This document shows positions 57,617 through 64,000 of a DNA stretch of 64,000 bases, one piece after another (the stretch's first letter is position 1; each line of letters begins with the position of its first letter). The stretch lies in assembly GCA_025603075.1 (NCBI GenBank), contig MU626336.1, forward strand, positions 27,781-91,780. Direction: 5' to 3'. This DNA comes from Neoconidiobolus thromboides FSU 785 (lineage: Eukaryota > Entomophthoromycota > Entomophthoromycetes > Entomophthorales > Neoconidiobolaceae). The notes under the pieces were generated by a model. It had not been told where the DNA came from and ran no database searches. It was given only the letters and a program-made list of their open reading frames with translations. The translations under genes and the position numbers were made by a program.

Positions 57617-59448
57617 TCAATTTTGTTCTTTACTAATTAATAAATTATAATAATTTCCTAAGGCAATATCTTGAATATACGATTTATCATAATTCAATGG
57701 CAATATTCTTGGTATAAAACAATGATTATTATCTTCTCCCAAACCAAGCGAACTTGTTATAGGTGATGCCATACCCCATATATAAGCTTCACCATTAACT
57801 AAAATAACATAAAAATAAATTAATATAATAAAATATAACTCGGAATAATTACCATTAATTGCAGCTGCTGTTCTCGGTCCTGCAATAATTTTTTGAATCC
57901 TTTTTAATCCTATCACTTCGCTTGGTATTAATGTTTCTGTCATATCCTTCCCTAATCCTAATACACCAAAACCAACGGTAAATACTTGTCCATTTTCTAT
58001 AAAAAATAAAATAAGATTTAATTTTAATAATAATAATAGTTATTATTTAATAACTTACCCGTTAGAAATAATGAAAAACTACCGCCACTAGCAATGTCAA
58101 TTATTTTTTCATTGAAATTTATAGAAAGTGGTTCAAGTATCTAAACATATAAAAAATAAAATAATTTGTTATTATTAATTAATTTAAAATAACCATGGTT
58201 TATAGATTTACTCTATCAATAATTTGACCTTGTCCACCTTGACCATATTCTGAATTACCCCAACTAAATACCTTACCTTGATCTACATAATAAATAAATG
58301 AATAAATTGATATAAATTAACTCTTACTCCTCCAGACTTTATAAATTTAATTTAATCACTTACCATTTAGTGCTAATGTACAATCATTACAACTACTAAT
58401 TTTAATAATATTATGTTTATTTTCATTGAAATAGGGTATTTTAGTCGGTAAATATTTATTTTTAGGTGGACTTTCACCCAATCCTAATTGACCATCAGAT
58501 CCCCAACCCATAGTATAAATATTATTATCTTCTAATTAAGTATAAAAAATGATAGTTTAATAAAAATAGCTAAAATAAAAAGACTTAAATTTAATATTGT
58601 TAAAAAAACTTACTTGTCACTAAAGCTGTATGATCCAATCCACAAGTTATTAATTTAATATCATTTAAATTAATTTTTTGAAATTTCATTGAATAATTGA
58701 CTATTCTTTGATTATCCCTTAGCTTACTACCTTCCATACCTAATTGCCCATTGTTGGAACTACCAGTGGCAAATACACTAGATTCTAAATTGACAATTAA
58801 ATAAATAAAATAAATAAATTTTTATTTTTTAAACTTACCTCCATTTTCATTTTCTATTTTAACAATACTATGTTCTCTTCCACACTGTATCGAACTGATT
58901 TTTCCTATTGGTAAATCTTTTATGAGTCCATAATCAAATTCTTCGGATGTTCGGTTTAATCCTATTTTCAATAGAATTCTATTAATATTTATAGATAGAA
59001 GCTATAGTTTTTGAAACATAAGAGGATAATTTCAATTAAGCAAGAGGTTTATTATAATGGCATAAATATAAAATTACCTAATTGGCCTCGAGTATTTAAA
59101 CCGAATGAAAATAATCCAAATTGTTTGCTAAAATTCTTTTCCTTTTTCTCAAAACTTATTAATCCATGTTGAAAACCTGAAGCTATTGATTTATATTCTA
59201 TATCCTTCAATTAATTAATTAAATTATTTATTTATTTATTTATTTATTAAAATTGAAATTAAAATTTTAACAAATTTGTCTTTATTTTCTTTAATTACCT
59301 TTAACTCAAGTAAGTTTAGTAACTGTGGTGTATGTAAATTGATAGAAGTGAAAGTGGAACTATTTTGAGATGATTGCACTTTATTTAAGTATTTACCCCA
59401 ACCATAAAGTTTTGTTGTGACTGAATTTAATGATAATGTGCTATGCAT
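57617..59448 (-). CDS. RCC1-repeat beta-propeller protein
   Basis: Nine exons: complement(57617..57798, 57853..57996, 58059..58140, 58212..58282, 58364..58531, 58614..58784, 58839..58961, 59078..59204, 59299..59448), 405 residues. Seven propeller repeats can be read, each with the GxNxxGQLG and CGxxHT patterns: LFSFGLNTRGQLG, ATGSSNNGQLG, TMGWGSDGQLGLGE, SWGNSEYGQGGQG, TVGFGVLGLG, IWGMASPITSSLGLG, with ITCGLDHTAL and IQCGREHS between them. It could be a Ran exchange factor homologue, but the overall form (single propeller, divergent repeats, short N-terminus) is closer to RCC1L-type mitochondrial proteins. No clear presequence. Function unresolved. Confidence 0.85.
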
Positions 59449-59748
59449 AGAATTTATTGAGAAGTAAGATAGAAAAGATTAAAAAGGGAAAATTATATAT
59501 CAAGGATTTTAATGAGATTGATTGGTTAATAAACTAATTTTGAAAAGTGAGTAAAATGAAAAATTGATGATGCTATTTATTTATTTTTAATATTTTAAAT
59601 TAAAAAAATACTTGAATTTTTTGTGATTATTTTGATTTTAGCTTAAATCTTTAATTAATAACTTGAAAGGAAGGCCTTTGGAAAAAAGTTTAGAAAAATC
59701 AACATTATCATTTACCATACTAACAAATATACTTTTTAACCCAATCTC

Positions 59749-60787
59749 ATGTCTACTTTAAAATCCCGTTTATTACAAGCGGAGGTAAAAAATACATTAC
59801 TTTTCATCTCAATTCCATTCATTTTATTTTTTTATTCATCTATAGAAAAAATCCAAATTGGCATCTGATTATTTCAATCAAAAGCAATATGAATTAGCTA
59901 AAGAAACTTATGTTGATGCTGGATTATTAGTAACAGAAAATATAAAATTAGAAAAGGATAAAAAGTTAGTTGATTTAGCTTTTAGGAAATGTAATGAATA
60001 TTTAGAAAAGGCTAAGTTTATTAAAGAAAAGTTTATCGATAATAATAAAAAAGAGGAGGGAGTTAAGAAAGAAGATGCTATAGATAAAAAAGTGGAAAAT
60101 ATAAATAAGACAGAGATAAAATCAAAAGTTAATATGTTAAGTAAGTAATATTAATAATTTGAATTTATTTTATTTAAACTTAATGTCTTATTAGCTGAAG
60201 AAGAAAAAAGTATATTATTAGAAAGCTCAAAAATTCATGGTCGAATTTATTTACCATATTATGAAGATAACGATCAAAAGGAATTTTTAGAATCAGAACA
60301 AGATATATTGGCTTTAAGTTATAAACAAAAAGAAAGTATACCAAGATGGATAAGTTTAAGAGATTATTTTAAAACAAATATTAAATTAATTGACAATATC
60401 AATAGTAATAATATTATTCAAAAAACAGTAACTAATTGTTCTTTTATTGCCTCTTTAATAGTATGTGCAGAATATGAAATACGATTTAAAAAAAAGATTA
60501 TAAGTGAAATTATTTATCCCAGAGAAATCAATTCTACTGGTAAATATACAATTAAATTACATTTTAATGGAATTGATAGAAGAGTTACAATTGATGATTT
60601 AGTTCCAGTTGATTTAAATAATCAATTATTAACTAGTTATTCTAAAATATATGGAGAAATATGGCCAATATTATTAGAAAAAGCATATATGAAATTAAAT
60701 AATGGTTATGAATTCAAAGGTAGTAATTCATCAATTGATTTAATGGCCATCACATCTTGGATTCCAGAACAATTATTTTTAAATCAA

Positions 60788-60839
<52 letters not shown>

Positions 60840-63307
60840 GAAACAAGGAGAAGATAAAAGGACAAGAAATAATTTGGAATAAATTATTTAAATCCTTTTT
60901 AAACGGTTATTGTTTATTAACAATTGGATCAAAGTTTTTAACAGAAATAGAAGAACAACAATTAGGTTTAATTTCTCATCATGCATACGCTGTTTTGGAT
61001 ATGAAAGCGTTTAAAGAAGTTAAACTATTTAAGGTAATTATTTATTTATTTATTATTATTATAGAATTTAAGTTTAATAAAGAGAATTAATTTATAATAG
61101 ATTAAAAATCCATGGGGTTATTTTGTATGGAAAGGAAAATATTCGAATTTAGACACAATTAATTGGACATTGGAATTATTAGAATATTTTAATTATGATA
61201 TTGAACAGTCAAAATTGAAGGATGATGGTAAGATTAATAATAATTAATAATTAATATATTTATATTTATATTTATATTTATTAGGTATTTTTTGGATTGA
61301 TTTAGAATCTTTATGTAACTATTTTGAAGCATTTCATATTAACTGGAATCCTAATTATTATCCATTTACTTTTATTTATCATTTGTATGTAATTTTGTTT
61401 AATAATGATACAATAATAATAATTAATTTTTATTTTATTTTATTATAGTAAATGGTTACCAGATATTAATATTTTAAATGATCATATTAGTTTTGGTAAT
61501 TATTAATAATGATATATTTAGTATACTTAATATACTTAATATAATTTATTAGGAAATAATCCTCAATTTAATTTAAATGTGATGGTACCTAAAGAAACAA
61601 ATAATTGCATGGTATGGGTATTATTAAGTCGACATATGGATGGTCAAGATGTATTAGATTCAGATTATTTAGCTTTACACGTATTTAAAAACTCAAATCA
61701 ATTTCCAGTATATTCACATCATCAACCTTTTATTAAAGTAATTTTTGGTTTTGGTTTATTTAAAAAATTAATTAATTGATATTTTATTTTATTTTATTTT
61801 ATTTAGAGTGCTTATTTTAACCATCCACATATTCTAGTAAGAGATAGATTATTTTTATAATGAAACTTAATTTTGTTTTACTCTATTTTTTATTTTAGAC
61901 TAAATTTCAACCTGAATTGGGCAAAAACCAATATACCTTGGTGGTAAACTATTTAATATAATATAGTATTTATTGTTTTTATTAAAATCCCAATTGTTAG
62001 GTATCACAAAAAGATAAAATTAAAAAATTTAATTTTACTATGAGAATATTTAGTACAACTTATTTTGAATTTCATAAGGTTAAAATACCCAGATTTGAAA
62101 CTGAAGTAAAGAGTTATTATATAATATATACCATTATATTTTAATTTTAATTTTTTTAGATAACCTCAGAGTGGGATTTATTTTCTAGTGGTAAGACATA
62201 AAATTCACTTTATTTTTATTAGAATAATTGATCTTCATTTTAAGGTGGTAATTTAACTAACTTTGATTTTTTTAATAATCCACAATATTTATTATCAATT
62301 AAATCAATACCTCATAATAACAATAATACAAATAATAACGTTACAATTACATTATCATGTGATTGTAATCAACTTATTGGTTTATTGATATTTAAAGGAA
62401 AAAAAGAAGTTAATGAGTAAGTTATTAATTAGTTAATTTATAAATTCAAATTTATTTAATCTATTTTTTAAAATTTTTAGTTTAGAAACGAGGGAGATTT
62501 TGAAACAAAGTGAACCTTATTTAAATCAATTTGTACAATTAAATTCGGAAATGAATGGTAATAATAATAATAATAATAAATTATTTATTTATTTATTTAT
62601 TAGAATCTACTTATATAATTATACCAACAACATATTATCCAAATCAACAAGCTAAATTTCATATGAAAATTTATAGTGATATCGAAACTAATATAAAATT
62701 ATTACCAATGGAAGGTAGTGGACTATATAAAAAAATACTTTCTGGGAATTGGTTAGATGATAAAAAAGAAAGTAGTATTGAGTTAATAGTTAAAAATAAT
62801 ACATATTTATTGTAAGTAATATAAAAGAATAAACTGTTTTAATTTTAATGTATTAATAATATTATTTTAATTTTAATTTAGATTAAGGTTACAAATTAAA
62901 GATATTCATAATAATTCATTATTAGGATATTTGAGAGTATTGGATGAAATGGGAAATATGATTAATGAGAGTTTAAAATATATTCAAAGTTATCAGGTAA
63001 GTTTTGGTTTTAATCGAGGAATTTTTAACTTATTTTTTTTTTTTTCAATTATTTGTTTTAGGGTATTAGATTAGCTACTAAAATTGAACAAAAATATCAA
63101 AATAGTAGTATTCATTTCAAAAATGATAATAAAAGTAAGTTGAAATTAATAATAATAATAATTCTTTTAAAATTAATTAATATCAACTAATAATGATTCT
63201 GCCTTTTAGAGATTTTTTTGAAATTTGATACCAATTTTCAAAGTTTAGCTTATTGGGATTTAAAGATTTATTCGGATCTACCAATAGTTAGTATCAATGT
63301 TGTTTAA
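59749..63307 (+). CDS. RIM13: PalB/RIM13-type calpain (calpain-7 family)
   Basis: Cysteine protease that cleaves the PacC/Rim101 factor in alkaline pH signalling. Seventeen exons join in phase: 59749..59784, 59846..60140, 60195..61033, 61101..61227, 61285..61384, 61449..61495, 61553..61737, 61807..61836, 61899..61943, 62001..62105, 62160..62190, 62245..62416, 62481..62557, 62604..62811, 62882..62996, 63062..63134, 63210..63307; 860 residues. An N-terminal MIT helix bundle (residues 12-75) would bind ESCRT-III. The catalytic Cys is in QKTVTNCSFIASL, His in ISHHAYAVLDM and Asn in KNPWGYFVWKG, a complete triad. Two C2-like domains follow. A 17-Asn tract interrupts the protease domain. The Asp before the catalytic Cys in most calpains is Asn here. 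Confidence 0.92.
60788..60838 (+). repeat. (AAT)17 coding microsatellite
   Basis: Seventeen uninterrupted AAT codons encode a polyasparagine tract between the catalytic Cys and His of the calpain gene. Uninterrupted codon identity implies recent slippage. Confidence 0.97.
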
Positions 63308-63397
63308 ATTATAAAGCTTGTCTTTGTTTACTGAAAAAGTGATTGATTAATAAATTAATAAACAAATAAATAATATTATTCTGTAAGATTTAATATA

Positions 63398-63494
63398 TGG
63401 GGGTGTTTTTTTTGGTTTCATTACTTTATTTTTTAAGCCCTATTTGAGTAGAAAAGTTATTAGTAGAATTCTTAAACAAAAAAATACATCCCCA
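63398..63494 (+). mobile_element. TGGGGATG MITE, copy 9
   Basis: 97 bp, TGGGGGTGTTTTTTTTGG to ATACATCCCCA, flanked by TA on both sides (63396-63397, 63495-63496), with the core TTTTAAGCCCTATTTGAG. Lies 90 bp beyond the calpain stop, possibly in its 3' untranslated region. Confidence 0.9.
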
Positions 63495-63898
63495 TATAGT
63501 TTCGAATAATTTATAAACAGGACTTTAAATTGATAATATTTTTAAAAGATTGTCTTTAATTTATTATAAATATTGAATTGTATTGAAAAAATGAATTAAA
63601 TAATTGTAATAAAGAAGTGTTAATTTAATCAGTTAATGTAAAATTATAAAATAGGTTTAAAAATTCAATTATTTAATTTTAATCATTGTTAATAATTAAA
63701 ACTTAAACAATTTAATATTAATAAAAAATTAGCTAATTATTGTACTTTGATAGGTGTAATCTCCTTTTTTAGATGGAAATTTCAATTAAAAATCAACAAG
63801 TAGAATTTATGGGAAGGAAGAGGGAGGGTATAACCAGAAAACTACAGTAAATTATTTTTTTTGAGTATTTTGAAAAATAATAAGATCTAATCAATATC

Positions 63899-63999
63899 TG
63901 GGGATGTTTTTTTTGGCTTCATTACTTTTTCCATCTTTTAAGCGCTATTTGCGTGGAAAAATTGTTAGTAAAATTCTTAAATACAAAAATACATCCCCA
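63899..63999 (+). mobile_element. TGGGGATG MITE, copy 10
   Basis: 101 bp and close to the family consensus: TGGGGATGTTTTTTTTGG at the left, ATACATCCCCA at the right, core TTTTAAGCGCTATTTGCG. The window ends one base after it, so the right target duplication cannot be seen. Confidence 0.9.
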
Positions 64000-64000
64000 T

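Overview
The window is eukaryotic nuclear DNA, strongly AT-rich, with many short (about 30-110 bp) GT-AG introns. The gene set points to a fungus: a PalB/RIM13-type calpain, an FES1-type Hsp70 exchange factor, KHA1-type K+/H+ antiporters and ESF2. The AT bias, intron density, PUFA-type elongase and F-box/LRR family would suit an early-diverging fungus such as a Conidiobolus-like zoopagomycete. That placement is inference; no rRNA or other marker is present to settle it.

Layout. 0.1-2.4 kb: methionine aminopeptidase and ribosomal protein uS10 (both minus). 2.4-5.4 kb: gene-poor, with a dead fatty-acid elongase. 5.4-12.7 kb: a compact run of a divergent CDK, deoxyhypusine synthase, FES1, ESF2, a SMAP-domain protein and a small predicted mitochondrial protein. 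12.9-16.5 kb: a DDT-WHIM chromatin protein. 16.7-21 kb: an accessory patch with a broken and an intact F-box/LRR gene and four copies of a ~100 bp inverted-repeat element. 21.9-29.2 kb: intact elongase, NAT9-like acetyltransferase, NRAMP metal transporter, arginyl-tRNA synthetase and EVE-domain protein. 29.8-38.4 kb: OLA1 GTPase, an unrecognised protein, a small cohesin kleisin and a kinesin-5. 38.6-40 kb: a ruined Tc1/IS630 transposase flanked by two different small inverted-repeat elements. 40.3-45.3 kb: TLC-domain membrane protein, DUF89/ARMT1-like protein, and a cytochrome b5-acyl-CoA dehydrogenase fusion. 47.3-52.4 kb: two KHA1-like antiporters arranged tail to tail. 52.4-55.8 kb: gene-poor. 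55.8-63.3 kb: MAF1, an RCC1-repeat protein and a 17-exon PalB/RIM13 calpain.

Most loci are single-copy housekeeping genes with no shared pathway; exon models were built by hand so that reading phase is preserved and family motifs stay continuous. The most distinctive feature is a non-autonomous element of about 100 bp with TGGGGATG termini, present ten times in both orientations. One copy interrupts the F-box pseudogene, and its intact paralogue supplies an empty site showing duplication of a TA dinucleotide, as expected for Tc1/mariner mobilisation. No CRISPR array, tRNA, rRNA or clear new defence or biosynthetic system was seen.
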